Assembly (NCBI RefSeq): GCF_040250305.1
Contig: NZ_CP158190.1
Coordinates: 3,256,001 to 3,320,000, forward strand
From: Peribacillus frigoritolerans
Lineage (GTDB): Bacteria; Bacillota; Bacilli; Bacillales; DSM-1321
Direction: 5' to 3'
Length of the DNA stretch: 64,000 nt
Shown: piece after piece, positions 19,411 through 30,218 of the stretch
Numbering within the stretch: position 1 is the first letter of the stretch
How the letters are laid out: each line of letters begins with the position of its first letter
The notes under the pieces: model-generated
Databases searched by the model: none
Told to the model about the DNA's origin: nothing
What the model saw: only the letters and a program-made list of their open reading frames with translations
Program-made: the position numbers and the translations under genes

Positions 19411-19944
19411 TCATCCAGGAATCTTCACTGCTTGGATGGATTGAATCAAATACTCTACCATGTCTTCCAAATCATCCATTTGCTCTTCTTTTACAAGCCT
19501 TCCAAATGATACTTTACATATAGATGAAGTAACTGGCTGCATTTTTTTACTGACCGTATCGTTGGTCGTCACGGTAATGATTCTTTGATCTCCCCAAATT
19601 TTTTCCAGGTCGTTCAACAATTGTTCTGCATTCACTCCATCAAGCTTTTTTGGAAAAGAAATGTAAATATTGACCGTGCAGCCCGTATGCGCATCATCAA
19701 TATCGGCATCCAGTAATTCCGAACTTAGGTTCTTGAGTGAAGCGTGTAACTCGATGGCACCGCTAATCGAAATAGGCGCGATTGTTTTTTTCAATTCCAT
19801 CTCAATCTTATATGATCTGGACATGGTTGAGAGATTCACTATATCATCACGGTTTATGACCAATATATCTCCAATGAAGTCACGATCGTAAACCGCTCCT
19901 TCCAATACCACCTTCATGTTCTCAAATGCTGTAGGATCAAACAA
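19411..19944 (-). CDS. Uncharacterised protein (177 aa)
   Basis: No signal peptide or membrane helix. The sequence alternates short strands and helices (MKVVLEGAVYDRDFIGDILV; GCTVNIYISFPKKL), ending in an acidic helical tail. I do not recognise the family. It lies upstream of bsaA on the same strand and divergent from metA. Coding potential and codon use match the core neighbours. Confidence 0.7.
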   Translation of the reverse strand: MFDPTAFENMKVVLEGAVYDRDFIGDILVINRDDIVNLSTMSRSYKIEMELKKTIAPISISGAIELHASLKNLSSELLDADIDDAHTGCTVNIYISFPKKLDGVNAEQLLNDLEKIWGDQRIITVTTNDTVSKKMQPVTSSICKVSFGRLVKEEQMDDLEDMVEYLIQSIQAVKIPG

Positions 19945-20112
19945 TCTCCAAACACCTCTCCAACTTATAAGTTTATGTATTCATGATCTTCCCATTTTAC
20001 CATTCCCGGGCCATTTCCTTCGGGATTTACAAGAAATTATTAAAATAGCTTTTCTATTCAATAATTTTCTATATAATTAAAATATTATGATTTTTGAAGA
20101 AGGAGGCTAATC

Positions 20113-21021
20113 ATGCCAATCAGAATTCCGGAACAACTGCCAGCAAGGGAAATTTTAGAACAGGAAAATATCTTCGTTATGGATGAGGAAAGAGCTACCA
20201 ATCAGGAAATCCGTCCATTGAATATATTAATTTTAAACCTAATGCCAGAGAAAGAAAAAACGGAGGCCCAGTTACTGCGCTTTCTTGGCAATACTCCCAT
20301 TCAAGTAAATATATCATTCCTGCGCTTGAGCACACATGAATCAAAAAACACAAGTAAATTTCATTTAGATCAATTTTACAAATCATTTAATGAAATTCGC
20401 ACGAAGAAATATGACGGCTTGATCATTACAGGCGCTCCAGTAGAAAAGCTGGAATTTTCAGACGTCAATTATTGGGAAGAGCTGCAGAATATCATGAACT
20501 GGTCAAGCGAAAATGTCACATCCACCCTACATATCTGTTGGGGGGCACAAGCTGCCCTGTACCATCATTATGGAATAGGCAAATATGAACTTCCAGAGAA
20601 ATGCTTCGGGATATACACCCATGAGGTCCTTGAACCGAATGAAAATCTAGTCCGCGGATTCGATGATTATTTTATGGCCCCTCATTCTCGCCATACGGAT
20701 ATTGACTATCAAAAGCTAGTTAACCATCCCGAACTGAAGGTTCTCGCACAGTCCGATCAAGCTGGTGTATTGATCGCTGCTTCAGTAGATGGAAAAAGAA
20801 TTATGGTAACCGGCCATTTTGAGTATGATGCCGATACCCTCGGTGAAGAATACAAGCGCGATAGGGAGCGTGGAATCAATACGCAGCTCCCTGAAAATTA
20901 CTTTCCTGATAACGATCCGACCAAGGTGCCTCTTCACCGCTGGAAGAGCCATTGCAGCTTGATGTTCTCGAATTGGCTGAACTATTATGTCTACCAATCA
21001 ACCCCTTATGAGTGGGATTGA
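20113..21021 (+). CDS. metA: Homoserine O-acetyltransferase (MetA family)
   Basis: 302 residues, activating homoserine for methionine synthesis. The nucleophile is Cys142 in [25 protein letters not shown] carries the His/Glu pair. Residue 111 is Glu (GAPVEKLEF), which in this family goes with acetyl-CoA use, whereas Gly111 goes with succinyl-CoA. RBS GAAGGAGG. I see no S-box riboswitch in the 170-bp leader. Confidence 0.93.
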   Translation: MPIRIPEQLPAREILEQENIFVMDEERATNQEIRPLNILILNLMPEKEKTEAQLLRFLGNTPIQVNISFLRLSTHESKNTSKFHLDQFYKSFNEIRTKKYDGLIITGAPVEKLEFSDVNYWEELQNIMNWSSENVTSTLHICWGAQAALYHHYGIGKYELPEKCFGIYTHEVLEPNENLVRGFDDYFMAPHSRHTDIDYQKLVNHPELKVLAQSDQAGVLIAASVDGKRIMVTGHFEYDADTLGEEYKRDRERGINTQLPENYFPDNDPTKVPLHRWKSHCSLMFSNWLNYYVYQSTPYEWD

Positions 21022-21033
21022 AAGGGTAAGAAA

Positions 21034-21068
21034 AAAGAAGCGTTCACTCTTAAGTGAATCGTTTTCTT
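21034..21068 (+). terminator. Terminator of metA
   Basis: A short stem (CGTTCACT with AAGTGAATCG) followed by TTTTCTT just after the metA stop. Confidence 0.65.
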
Positions 21069-21094
21069 GAGAAGCCACTTCGGATTATCATGGG

Positions 21095-21130
21095 AAACAA
21101 CCTGAGTTACTGACTCAGGTTGTTTGTTTC
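21095..21130. terminator. Bidirectional terminator between metA and the AIM24 gene
   Basis: ACAACCTGAGT (21097-21107) pairs with ACTCAGGTTGT (21113-21123), followed by TTGTTT on the plus strand. It separates the convergent genes. Confidence 0.75.
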
Positions 21131-21824
21131 ATGATTCTTTATTACCGAAGTACACCTCTTCAAAAGGTTGGACGACCACAAATCCTTGACCTTCGAATTT
21201 CATTTGAACGGATTCGCCGCTTCCCCTTCCAAAGAACGACTTCAATGAGACATCCGTTACGAATTCAGGCTGCAATTCCCCTGACCAAGCTACTGTGGCA
21301 TTCGGGTCCGTATAGACCGGATTCCCAGGTTCCACCATTAAAGTAAGCGGCTCATAATGAGAAGTGAATGCGACCATGCCTCTCCCCTCGAGCCTTACGT
21401 TGAACAATCCCCCTGCCAATAACCCGGCAATGCGCCGCATCATTTTTATATCCCATGAAATCCCCGGCTCAAATGCAAGTAAGTCATTTCCGTTAACACA
21501 GATCGATTCACCATTTAACTGTAAAATAGAAATCTTCTTCCCTTGATCCGCGACGTATAGCTTGCCGCTTCCGGTCGCTTTCATCAATGATGCACCCTCA
21601 CCAGTTAAGGCTTTTTTAAAGAGTTTACCAAGACCATGCTCCAAGATGCCTTCCCGCTCGAATTTAATATGGCCGCGATAAGAAACCATCGTCCCCATTT
21701 TTGCCCAGATCTGCTTTTCCAAATTAATCTCCAGGATTCGTTCCGTTTCAAGTTCGAATAATCCTTGCCCTTTATCCTGCTGCTTCGTCTTTTCAACGAA
21801 TTGATCGATTTGATACTTCTCCAT
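21129..21824 (-). CDS. AIM24 family protein
   Basis: 231 residues of beta-rich AIM24 fold: WAKMGTMVSYRGHIKFER, GSGKLYVADQGKKI and LEGRGMVAFTSHYEPLTL are typical. The yeast relative is a mitochondrial inner-membrane protein; bacterial role unknown. The ATG at 21824 shares its A with the TGA of the upstream methyltransferase, and GAGGTGGGG lies about 6 nt before it, so this start is preferred over one 12 codons earlier. Confidence 0.85.
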   Translation of the reverse strand: MEKYQIDQFVEKTKQQDKGQGLFELETERILEINLEKQIWAKMGTMVSYRGHIKFEREGILEHGLGKLFKKALTGEGASLMKATGSGKLYVADQGKKISILQLNGESICVNGNDLLAFEPGISWDIKMMRRIAGLLAGGLFNVRLEGRGMVAFTSHYEPLTLMVEPGNPVYTDPNATVAWSGELQPEFVTDVSLKSFFGRGSGESVQMKFEGQGFVVVQPFEEVYFGNKES

Positions 21825-22531
21825 CACTGCCCCACCTCTTTTTGCAGGAGGAACAGCCACATGAACGATACAGCTTGCTTTAATTCCTTTGAAAAATGTC
21901 CCAGCTTTGTAAAGTCCACCCCTCTCTTTGCAACCCCGGTATCAGCTACTGCCTTCCACCCCGTTTCTAAAGCCATTTTTTCAAATTCCCAAGGCTGCAT
22001 TGTATTCATGATGACTTGGTCTCCTAATAACCGTTGAAAACTGAATTTTTTTCGTGGTTCAGCTGTTGGACCAAGTATTCCAAAACAGACATAACCTCCA
22101 GGCTTTAATACCCGTTGGATTTCCTTCATCACCGTTAATGGTTCACCCGTATATTCCAAAGAATTAATGACCATTGCCGCATCCATTTCTACATCTTTGA
22201 ATGGAAGGTTATAAAAATCTCCTTGCAGGAAAGAAAGTCCTGTTTGTTGAGCGGTTTTTCCCTTTGCATATTCAATCATCACATTGGATAAATCAACTCC
22301 GGTTACTTCATATCCCGCTTCGGCCAATTTTAAGGAACCAACTCCATCTCCACAGCCTATGTCAGCCACCTTCACTCCCGAAGGTACAAATTCAGAAAAG
22401 AAAGGAATAATGTTTTTCCGGCTCCCCGATTCCCACATTTCTTGCGAATTCTTCACCCACATAGGTGCAAAAACATCCCATTCCTTTTTCGACTCTTCAT
22501 GCCATGTATGTAAATTCATCTCAACATTCAT
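21824..22531 (-). CDS. Class I SAM-dependent methyltransferase (UbiE-like)
   Basis: 235 residues. Motif I is VADIGCGDGVGSLKLAEAGY, followed by VTGVDLSNVMIEYAKGK; the later VMKEIQRVLKPGGYVCFG is the post-I/III block of small-molecule methyltransferases. Substrate unknown. It is translationally coupled to the AIM24 gene. RBS GGGAGG lies 4 nt from the ATG. Confidence 0.85.
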   Translation of the reverse strand: MNVEMNLHTWHEESKKEWDVFAPMWVKNSQEMWESGSRKNIIPFFSEFVPSGVKVADIGCGDGVGSLKLAEAGYEVTGVDLSNVMIEYAKGKTAQQTGLSFLQGDFYNLPFKDVEMDAAMVINSLEYTGEPLTVMKEIQRVLKPGGYVCFGILGPTAEPRKKFSFQRLLGDQVIMNTMQPWEFEKMALETGWKAVADTGVAKRGVDFTKLGHFSKELKQAVSFMWLFLLQKEVGQ

Positions 22532-22696
22532 CCTCCCATTTAACCTCTAACTAAATAAGTTCCTGAAAAAAATTTTCCCGAATCAAAATACCGGGGCTTC
22601 CCTATAGCTATTCTGCTCTTAATTCAAAAATCCTCTTTTAAAACGTCACCCCCTAGTGATTTTCAAATACATAAAAAAAAAACTGCCAGCGGCAGC

Positions 22697-23125
22697 TTAT
22701 TTTGAATTTTCTTCATTTCTTTTTTGTATCTTTCGTAAATCCTCGACACGGTCAGGAGATTCTTCAAAGAATTCAACCAGGTCTCCAATCCTATCGATGG
22801 CATTCCAACTAAGGTGGTGTTCAATCCCCTCTACATCATGATAAATATTTTCTTCCTTGACCCCAATCAACCTTAGCATCTGTTCTAAAAGTTCATGACG
22901 GTAAACGAGCCTTTTACCAACTTTTTTCCCATTTGCGGTTAAAACGAGACCCCGGTACTTTTCATATATCAAATATTTTTCCTGATCCAGTTTTTGTACC
23001 ATTTTTGTAACAGAAGATGGGTGGACGGAAAGATTTTCGGCAATATCGGAAACTCTTGCATATCCTTTTTCTTCAATAAGTAAATAAATTTGTTCTATGT
23101 AATCCTCCATGCTCGGTGTAGGCAT
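22697..23125 (-). CDS. mntR: Manganese transport regulator MntR
   Basis: A 142-residue DtxR/MntR repressor starting [20 protein letters not shown], almost the B. subtilis N-terminus. The HTH spans about 22-45; metal-ligand residues sit in [19 protein letters not shown] and VEGIEHHLS. It represses Mn(II) uptake genes when manganese is plentiful. ATG at 23125 has GGGAGG 6 nt upstream. No transporter gene is adjacent. Confidence 0.96.
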   Translation of the reverse strand: MPTPSMEDYIEQIYLLIEEKGYARVSDIAENLSVHPSSVTKMVQKLDQEKYLIYEKYRGLVLTANGKKVGKRLVYRHELLEQMLRLIGVKEENIYHDVEGIEHHLSWNAIDRIGDLVEFFEESPDRVEDLRKIQKRNEENSK

Positions 23126-23225
23126 TCGGAATCCTCCCATTCAAACGCATATCTAAAAATTTTACTATATAAACCGCCCCGAAACAAGAAGATATAAGTC
23201 TCAGGGCGCCTTTAATGATGTTTCT

Positions 23226-25397
23226 TCAAGATTGCTTGACGTTTTGTTCTGTTGGGAATGTAAAACTGATCTTCTTTTCAGAATCGGACCACGATAAAAT
23301 GGCATCAAAGGTTTTTTCCCCTTTTTTAAAACCGCTTATCAAATCCGTTTCACCGCTCGCCAACAGCTTTTTTATATTAGCTTGACTGATTTTCTTATTA
23401 AGGATTTTTTTGGAGATAGTGAAGTTACACTTTGTTTTTTGATAACTTACACATCCATAGAATTCCCCTTTATCGACAATCTTAGAACCGCATAGTTTAC
23501 AGCTGCCCACAGATGCCGAGCTTCTTTTTTTAGGGCCGCTCCGTTGAATCGACTCGGTGTCCAGCCCTTGAAAATCCCAGTTTTCCGATGATTCCACGGC
23601 ATCACTGATGATTTTTGCTGACATCTTTTTAACAGCTTCCATAAAGCCGCCAGCTGAAGCCTTTCCTTCACCGATCTCCCTCAAACGCTGTTCCCATTTG
23701 GCTGTCATTTCAGGTGAAGCCAGGATTTTCTCCCCGATGGCAGTAATCAGCACTTTCCCTTTATCTGTCGCAAAAACCTGATTTTTTTTGACATTGATGT
23801 ATTTACGGTCTTTGAGCATGGTAATGATGCCAGCTCGAGTTGCTTCGGTTCCGAGACCCTCGGTTTTCATCAGCACTTTTTCTAACTCTTCATTATCCAG
23901 ATGCTTTCCGGCTGTTTTCATCAAAGTGATCAGCTGACCTTCTGTATAGCGCTTAGGAGGTTGGGTTTTTCCTTCTTTCACCTTTATATTGGCGACCTTT
24001 CCAGTATCCCCTTTGGAAACGGACGGCAAAATGATATCATCATCCTTGTCATCTTGGAATATCACTTTGCGCCATCCCTCTTGGATCTGCTGCTTGCCTT
24101 TAGAAATGAATTCGGCACGCTTATCGACAAGCGTTTTAATGGTGGTGTAATCGAAAATGGCTTTCTCATAATGGGCCGCAATCAACCGGCGCACCACCAA
24201 GTCATAAATATTCCGTTCTTCGGCGGAAAGCCGCTTCGGGTCGGTTACCTGCTCCGTCGGGATAATTGCATAGTGATCAGTCACTTTTTTTTCATTTACA
24301 AACCGTTTATTATTCATGATGTTCGGTTGTGGCAAAGGAAACAGGGATTCATATTCTGAAAATCCGCTTAGTTTTTGCAAAATATCAGGAAATGTTTCGG
24401 CTTCCCCCTCCGTCACATAATTGGAGTCTGAACGTGGATAAGAAACGATCCCTTTTTGATATAAACTTTGTACTATATCAAGCGTCTGTTTCGGTGAATA
24501 TTTATAAATCTTGTTTACTGTCGCTTGCAATGACGATAGATTAAATAACAAAGGCGGCTGAAATTCTTTCCTTTCAGTATCCATTTCAACTATTTCAGCT
24601 TCCTTACCCTTGCAAAAGGCGGCAATTTTATCAGCCATTTCTTTTGTCTTTATTCTCGGATCATTGTTCTGCTGCCATTTCCCCTGATATTTCTTTCCAT
24701 CCATCTTGAAGTCAGCGAACACTTCCCAGAACGGTTCAGACTTGAATTGCTCAATTTCTATTTCCCGCTTCACTATCAAAGCAAGAGTCGGTGTCTGAAC
24801 CCTACCAGCTGAAAACACATCCGAAACGCCCCTTTGTTTCAATAAAATGCTATACGCTCTCGACGCATTCATTCCCACAACCCAGTCCGCACAAGCTCTC
24901 GTATACGCTTCATAATAGAGCGGCCTGGTTTTTTCCTCGCTCTTCAAATTTTGGAATCCCTCATAAATCGCTTTTGGGGTCAAAGAGGAAATCCATAAAC
25001 GTTTCATCGGTTTATTGACATTGCATAGTTTGACGATATTGCGTACAATCAATTCTCCTTCACGCCCGGCATCACCTGCATGAATGATTTCATCGACTTC
25101 CGGTTTCCTAAGCAAGGTCTTCACAACATTGAATTGCTTTGCCTTTTGTCGGGTCACTTCATATTGAAATTTCTCAGGAATCATCGGCAACGTTTCCATC
25201 GACCATTTTTTCCATTTTGAATGATAGGTTTCCGGTGAAACAAGTTGACATAAATGCCCGACAGCCCATGTTACATAAGCTCCATCAGGAAAAAGTTCAT
25301 TCGGCATGATTTCTATATAGCCTTGCTGTTTCTTCGTTTTAAATTGAGCCGCTAGCGTTGAACCTTGATCTGGTTTCTCCGCAATGATTAGCTTCAT
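23226..25397 (-). CDS. topB: DNA topoisomerase III
   Basis: A 723-residue type IA topoisomerase. The TOPRIM domain starts MKLIIAEKPDQG and contains HAGDAGREGELIVRN; the catalytic Tyr is in GIVSYPRSDSNYV. The C-terminus has one degenerate zinc module (CKLCGSKIVDKGEFYGC). It decatenates replication intermediates with RecQ-type helicases. The ATG at 25397 has AGGTGA upstream; an in-frame GTG at 25409 is the alternative. Confidence 0.95.
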   Translation of the reverse strand: MKLIIAEKPDQGSTLAAQFKTKKQQGYIEIMPNELFPDGAYVTWAVGHLCQLVSPETYHSKWKKWSMETLPMIPEKFQYEVTRQKAKQFNVVKTLLRKPEVDEIIHAGDAGREGELIVRNIVKLCNVNKPMKRLWISSLTPKAIYEGFQNLKSEEKTRPLYYEAYTRACADWVVGMNASRAYSILLKQRGVSDVFSAGRVQTPTLALIVKREIEIEQFKSEPFWEVFADFKMDGKKYQGKWQQNNDPRIKTKEMADKIAAFCKGKEAEIVEMDTERKEFQPPLLFNLSSLQATVNKIYKYSPKQTLDIVQSLYQKGIVSYPRSDSNYVTEGEAETFPDILQKLSGFSEYESLFPLPQPNIMNNKRFVNEKKVTDHYAIIPTEQVTDPKRLSAEERNIYDLVVRRLIAAHYEKAIFDYTTIKTLVDKRAEFISKGKQQIQEGWRKVIFQDDKDDDIILPSVSKGDTGKVANIKVKEGKTQPPKRYTEGQLITLMKTAGKHLDNEELEKVLMKTEGLGTEATRAGIITMLKDRKYINVKKNQVFATDKGKVLITAIGEKILASPEMTAKWEQRLREIGEGKASAGGFMEAVKKMSAKIISDAVESSENWDFQGLDTESIQRSGPKKRSSASVGSCKLCGSKIVDKGEFYGCVSYQKTKCNFTISKKILNKKISQANIKKLLASGETDLISGFKKGEKTFDAILSWSDSEKKISFTFPTEQNVKQS

Positions 25398-25409
25398 GAT
25401 CATCTTCAC

Positions 25410-25647
25410 CTAATCCGTTACAAAATATCTTTCCCCTATCATTATACCTTAATTATCACAATCGGCTAGATATGACTTCGTTTTTACTGAACTGATAGTA
25501 GAAAGCATGAAATGATTGATTATCTTCGGTGAACTAGTAGAGATTTCAGGGAGATGAAAAAATCCGCCCAAAAATTAGGAGGTTAATAGGCAAAAACTTC
25601 GGATTTGGGTGAATCGGAGTATATACAAATAGTGCAATATTAAATGT
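25410..25647. other. Junction between core genome and accessory region
   Basis: No gene is seen. After the topB promoter the sequence becomes more AT-rich and the conserved gene order ends; from here most genes are fragments, mobile elements or single accessory genes. Confidence 0.45.
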
Positions 25648-25887
25648 GTGTACATTACTTTTCACTGTTTAGATGAAGAAATTAGTTCGATTGCAACACA
25701 GCTAATTATTGCCCCAAACAGCCCCTTGTATAATAAAGGAACGTTAATTGGCAAAAGAACTAAAGAAAAGCATATTACTTTACAAAATGTATATAACTTT
25801 CTTTTGTTATTAATTAAAAATACAAAGATTGCCGAATTACCTAAGGAAAAAATACTTAATAAATTCTTACTTATTTTAATTGTATAA
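25648..25887 (+). CDS. Hypothetical short gene, possibly a fragment (79 aa)
   Basis: A GTG-started frame beginning MYITFHCLDEEISSIATQLI. Not recognised. It is followed at once by an AAAGGAG RBS and another frame, which looks like a small operon remnant next to a decayed IS110 copy. It may be the 3' part of a longer lost gene. Confidence 0.35.
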   Translation: MYITFHCLDEEISSIATQLIIAPNSPLYNKGTLIGKRTKEKHITLQNVYNFLLLLIKNTKIAELPKEKILNKFLLILIV

Positions 25888-25902
25888 AGGAGTTGTTACC
25901 TG

Positions 25903-26184
25903 TTGAATGGAGTGATTATAAGCAATATAGACCAACCATATAGTTTGTTTAAATGCTTTGCTATAGCCGGCAATAAAATTATTCCTTCAAATTATAATTT
26001 TGTTTCTAACCAGTTAAACATTAAAGAAGTAAATAAAGGAATGAGCAGTATAAAGATATTTGATTGGTCTAGTGAAGGAACATTGAAATATCTAAAAGGT
26101 GCTAGTGGTTCTAAACTGTTAGCTAAAAGATATCATTGCATCTGTAGAAAAATAATTCTTGAATTCCCCATTTTCAAATATTAA
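25903..26184 (+). CDS. Hypothetical short gene, possibly a fragment (93 aa)
   Basis: A TTG-started frame with AAAGGAG about 9 nt upstream, starting MNGVIISNIDQPYSLFKCF. Not recognised; no membrane segment. It may be truncated by the events that left the IS110 remnant downstream. Confidence 0.4.
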   Translation: MNGVIISNIDQPYSLFKCFAIAGNKIIPSNYNFVSNQLNIKEVNKGMSSIKIFDWSSEGTLKYLKGASGSKLLAKRYHCICRKIILEFPIFKY

Positions 26185-26299
26185 AATGGCCGAATAATCT
26201 CTTTGGAGGGAACTTTCCAGCTCAGTTTATGTATGTATTGTGCTAAAACATCTGTTAAAAAAAGAATCAACTGTAGCTTTGAAAAAAAGACTGATCAAA

Positions 26300-27033
26300 G
26301 TTTATTCATACAGGCAACGATCGCCACTTTGGCTGGCTTTCCTTCCGATTTTTTCTTATCCAAAGAAAGCTTTAAGCTTTTTGCTCCTTGAACTTCTTAT
26401 GCCACATAGTACGGCAAGATACAGAGAATGACGTAGTCTGCTCGAACCTCTTTTAGTCATACGATTAATGGTTGCCGTAAACTTACCCGATGAGTGAACA
26501 CTTGGATCAACTCCAACGAAGGCAACCAGTTTTTTCGGGTAATTAAACCGATCGATTTCACCAATTTCAGAGATAATCGTGGCTGCGATTTTTTCTCCGA
26601 TACCGGGAATCGATTGGATGATCTTATATTCTTCCAGTTCATTTGCCAGGGCCACTATACGATCTTCCAAATCAGAAAGGTGTCCCTGGTATTGAAAAAG
26701 CAACTCAATATACATACGAAGATTGATTACGTGACTTTCATACACGCTTTTTTGAAATGGATTTCGAGATGCGGAATCCATTATTTTTTTTGCTTTTTAC
26801 CTTGCCCATTCACCCGATCGGCTTGAACAGAACTCTATAACACTCTCTGCTAGTCTACTTTCTCCGGCTGTTAATACCGCCTCTGAAGTGGGATATTCCT
26901 TTAACATCAATAAAGAAACCTTCAAAGAAACCTTCGAATATAGATCCCCAAAAACCTTCCGGTATTCAGGACGATTTCCTGTTGTCTGGACAAATTCCGA
27001 AGGTCTAATAGCTGAATTCCTCTAATTTTATGG
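26300..27033 (-). pseudogene. Decayed IS110-family transposase fragment
   Basis: Nearly identical to the C-terminal two thirds of the intact transposase at 29016-30218. Damage visible by comparison: an extra C near 26360 (frameshift), a stop at 26797-26799 where the intact copy has a Glu codon, a 12-bp duplication (AAACCTTC block near 26912-26935), and deletion of about 60 bp after CAGGA near 26970. The N-terminal DEDD part is absent. The high identity elsewhere points to recent decay or recombination between copies. Confidence 0.9.
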
Positions 27034-27301
27034 CTAACATGTCTTGCAATGATAAAAAGATAACAAAAAAATTAAAAAACGTTACAACCATAATATCACC
27101 TTGCTTCATTTTTCTTTTATTGTAACATTCATCTTCAACTCCCTCAGTGGGGTCTCCTTTGCTTTATTTTAATAATTTTATTTGTGCCCCAGCTACAAAA
27201 GTTGAATTTATCTTTACTTTATTTATCCGTAAATAGAAGGAACACATATTCATCTTTACAAGTGAATAAGATGTAAAAATCTATTCAATGGGGGAGAAGG
27301 T

Positions 27302-28774
27302 TTGCCTAATAACATAAATTATCAATTAACGACTCAACAAATGATTAGCATTATTAGAAATGGTCTTAAAAAGTCGCAAGTTCCCAAACATATTACTATT
27401 GTTGGCGCAGGACTAGCAGGACTGGTTGCGGCTTCTCTTTTGCAGGAGGCCGGGCACAACGTCACAATCCTTGAAGCAAACAACAGGGTAGGCGGACGTG
27501 CCTATACCATACGCTCCCCCTTTAGTAATGGGCTTTATTTTAACCTAGGCCCAATGCGTATTCCTGATGTTCATTTTTTGACCTTAGAGTATATTAAAAA
27601 ATTCGGGCTAACCCTAAACCTGTTTATTAACCGAACTCCAATGGATATTCTTTATCTCAATGGAATCAAAACACGTCTTAACATTTTTGAACGTTCTCCT
27701 GGTATTCTAAACTATCCCGTTGCCCCAAATGAAAGAGGTAAAAGCGCAGAGAAGCTGGTGAAATTAGCTACACAGCCAATTCTCGATTTTATTAAACAAG
27801 ACCCAACGAGAAATTGGCATCTCGTAGAAAAAGAATTTAAAAACTACTCACTAGGTACTTTCTTAAACTCTTACCATTATCAATATGGAACGACTTTTTC
27901 AGATGGCGCGGTTGATATGATCGGTGTACTCCTTGACTTAGAAGCATATATGGGGATGTCATTTATTGAAGTTTTGCGAGAAGAAGCGTCCTTCAGAGCA
28001 AATCGTTTTTATGAGATAACCGGTGGTATGGATCTGCTGCCAAAGGCATTTCTCCCGCAAATAAAAGATGTTATTATGTTCAATCAAAGGATGACGAAAA
28101 TTGTCCAACATAACAACAGAGTAACCATCCATTCCACCCATCAGCACACCTTAGAGGATTCAACCATAACTGGTGATCTTGCCATCATAACCATCCCCTT
28201 TTCAGTGTTACGATTTGTGAAAGTTGTACCATACCATTCTTTTTCCTATTATAAACGGAGAGCGATTCGTGAACTGAACTATATGAGCGCAACAAAAATC
28301 GGAATCGAGTTTAAAAGCAGGTTTTGGGAAAGACACCATCAATATGGTGGTAAATCCATAACTGACCTTCCGATTCGATTCACTTATTATCCAAGTCAGG
28401 GGATTGGTACAAAAGGACCTGCTGTGGTTTTGGCAAGCTATACATGGGCGGATGAGGCTTTAACATGGAACGGTCTATCCAACGAAAATCGCATTCAATA
28501 TGCTTTAAAGAACTTAGCTGAAATTTACGGAGACCAAGTCTATTCTGAGTTTGTGTCAGGAACTTCCTTTAGTTGGGTCGATAATGAATATTCTTCTGGT
28601 GCTTTCACTGCTTTTGAACCAGGTCAGGAAACAGATTTGCATCCTTATATCCCTATACCTGAAGGAAGAGTGCACTTTGCCGGTGAACATACTTCGCTTA
28701 CCCACGCTTGGATGCAAGGGGCGATTGAATCTGGAATACGGGTTGCATATGAAGTGAATGACTTGCCAAAATAA
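27302..28774 (+). CDS. Flavin monoamine oxidase / L-amino-acid oxidase family protein
   Basis: A 490-residue FAD enzyme. Residues ~30-60 contain the dinucleotide motif [19 protein letters not shown], then [13 protein letters not shown]. The C-terminal FAD-binding block [20 protein letters not shown] is intact. It probably deaminates an amino acid or amine with release of H2O2 and ammonia; the substrate cannot be read from sequence. The TTG start has GGGGGAGAAGG upstream. No signal peptide. It lies between a decayed and an intact copy of the same IS110 element. Confidence 0.85.
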   Translation: MPNNINYQLTTQQMISIIRNGLKKSQVPKHITIVGAGLAGLVAASLLQEAGHNVTILEANNRVGGRAYTIRSPFSNGLYFNLGPMRIPDVHFLTLEYIKKFGLTLNLFINRTPMDILYLNGIKTRLNIFERSPGILNYPVAPNERGKSAEKLVKLATQPILDFIKQDPTRNWHLVEKEFKNYSLGTFLNSYHYQYGTTFSDGAVDMIGVLLDLEAYMGMSFIEVLREEASFRANRFYEITGGMDLLPKAFLPQIKDVIMFNQRMTKIVQHNNRVTIHSTHQHTLEDSTITGDLAIITIPFSVLRFVKVVPYHSFSYYKRRAIRELNYMSATKIGIEFKSRFWERHHQYGGKSITDLPIRFTYYPSQGIGTKGPAVVLASYTWADEALTWNGLSNENRIQYALKNLAEIYGDQVYSEFVSGTSFSWVDNEYSSGAFTAFEPGQETDLHPYIPIPEGRVHFAGEHTSLTHAWMQGAIESGIRVAYEVNDLPK

Positions 28775-28821
28775 ACAGGAAAAATAGATAATTTAGGACT
28801 TATAGAAATTTTTTATACAAA

Positions 28822-28885
28822 TAAACTGCCTCTTTAGGTGCATAAAGAAAAAGCTGCCTTAAAGACAGCTCCGATCTTCAGCTAA
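28822..28885 (-). repeat. Modular terminator repeat, copy 1 (right arm interrupted)
   Basis: Left arm (AACTGCCTCTTTAGGTGCATAA, degenerate), central hairpin AGCTGCCTTAAAGACAGCT, then CTTCAGCTAA. The right arm breaks here; CGCACCCGT reappears at 30371, suggesting the IS110 element split it. Confidence 0.7.
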
Positions 28886-28965
28886 ACCAGCTAATAGGAT
28901 GTCAATATCTTTCTCTAAAATTTTCATTTCCATTATGATATACTATTTTTGGCCATGCCAAATAA

Positions 28966-28996
28966 CCCTCCAAAACCCTTTTGGAGGATTTTTCTC
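28966..28996 (+). terminator. Hairpin with T-tract at IS110 3' side
   Basis: CCTCCAAAA pairs with TTTTGGAGG, followed by ATTTTT. It may shield the element or end a plus-strand transcript. Confidence 0.6.
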
Positions 28997-29015
28997 TGTT
29001 TCATAAAACCGTTAA

Positions 29016-30218
29016 TCAGGATAAATCTAGGAATGCTTCTTTTCTCTTTAATAAAGCGTAAACCCAATGAAGAAGTTTATTCATACAGGCAACGATCGCC
29101 ACTTTGGCTGGCTTTCCTTCCGATTTTTTCTTATCAAAGAAAGCTTTAAGCTTTTTGTTCCTTGAACTCCTTATGCCGCATAGTACAGCAAGATACAGAG
29201 AATGACGTAGTCTGCTCGAACCTCTTTTTGTCATACGATTAATGGTTGCCGTAAACTTACCCGATGAGTGAACACTTGGATCTACTCCAGCGAAGGCAAC
29301 CAGTTTTTTCGGGTAATTAAACCGATCGATTTCACCAATTTCAGAGATAATCGTGGCTGCGATTTTTTCTCCGATACCGGGAATCGATTGGATGATCTTA
29401 TATTCTTCCAGTTCATTTGCCAGGGCCACTATACGATCTTCCAAATCAGAAAGGTGTCCCTGGTATTGAAAAAGCAACTCAATATACATACGAAGATTGA
29501 TTACGTGACTTTCATACACGCTTTTTTGAAATGGATTTCGAGATGCGGAATCCATTATTTTTTTTGCTTTTTCCCTTGCCCATTCACCCGATCGGCTTGA
29601 ACAGAACTCTATAACACTCTCTGCTAGTCTACTTTCTCCGGCTGTTAATACCGCCTCTGAAGTGGGATATTCCTTTAACATCAATAAAGAAACCTTCGAA
29701 TATAGATCCCCAAAAACCTTCCGGTATTCAGGAAACACTTGATCTAAAATGGTGTGAAACTGAAGTTTAGCTTCCACATACATATTCGTTACGATTTCCT
29801 GTTGTCTGGAAAAATTCCGAAGGTCTAATAGCTGAATTCCTCTAATTTTATGAGGTTCTAAATCCTCTTTGTAATACAGCACACACAACTGGTACGCATC
29901 GATAGCGTCTGTTTTTACCTTCCGTAAACTGGACTTCTTTGCCTGATAAGAAATAATCGGATTTAGTAAGATATATAGAATCCCTTGATCCTCCAGGTAT
30001 TGAATAACGGGAGAATGGTAATGCCCTGTAGATTCTAAAATGACCATAGGCATCTGCCCTGTCACCTCTTCAATTTCTTTTAGAAATTCTAAAAAATGAT
30101 CTAACTCCTCTTTGATATGCTTCATTGAAAAGCTCTTCCCATACGGTTTAGATTGATCTAAGAATGCCTGAACTTGGCTCTCTCCTTTTGCCACATCCAG
30201 ACCAACAACTGGATTCAT
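29016..30218 (-). CDS. IS110-family transposase/recombinase
   Basis: 400 residues. The N-terminal RuvC-like DEDD domain starts MNPVVGLDVAKGESQVQAFL (Asp8 catalytic) with ILESTGHYH and TDAIDAYQL. The C-terminal Tnp_20 domain has IPGIGEKIAATIISEIG and the conserved serine region GVDPSVHSSGKF. IS110 enzymes act with a bridge RNA from the element's non-coding end. A coiled middle region links the domains. Full length, so probably active. Confidence 0.93.
   Translation of the reverse strand: MNPVVGLDVAKGESQVQAFLDQSKPYGKSFSMKHIKEELDHFLEFLKEIEEVTGQMPMVILESTGHYHSPVIQYLEDQGILYILLNPIISYQAKKSSLRKVKTDAIDAYQLCVLYYKEDLEPHKIRGIQLLDLRNFSRQQEIVTNMYVEAKLQFHTILDQVFPEYRKVFGDLYSKVSLLMLKEYPTSEAVLTAGESRLAESVIEFCSSRSGEWAREKAKKIMDSASRNPFQKSVYESHVINLRMYIELLFQYQGHLSDLEDRIVALANELEEYKIIQSIPGIGEKIAATIISEIGEIDRFNYPKKLVAFAGVDPSVHSSGKFTATINRMTKRGSSRLRHSLYLAVLCGIRSSRNKKLKAFFDKKKSEGKPAKVAIVACMNKLLHWVYALLKRKEAFLDLS

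Noticed and set aside
20020-20112. Possible S-box (SAM) riboswitch before metA
   Set aside because: The leader is short and AT-rich, with no conserved S-box helices or terminator.
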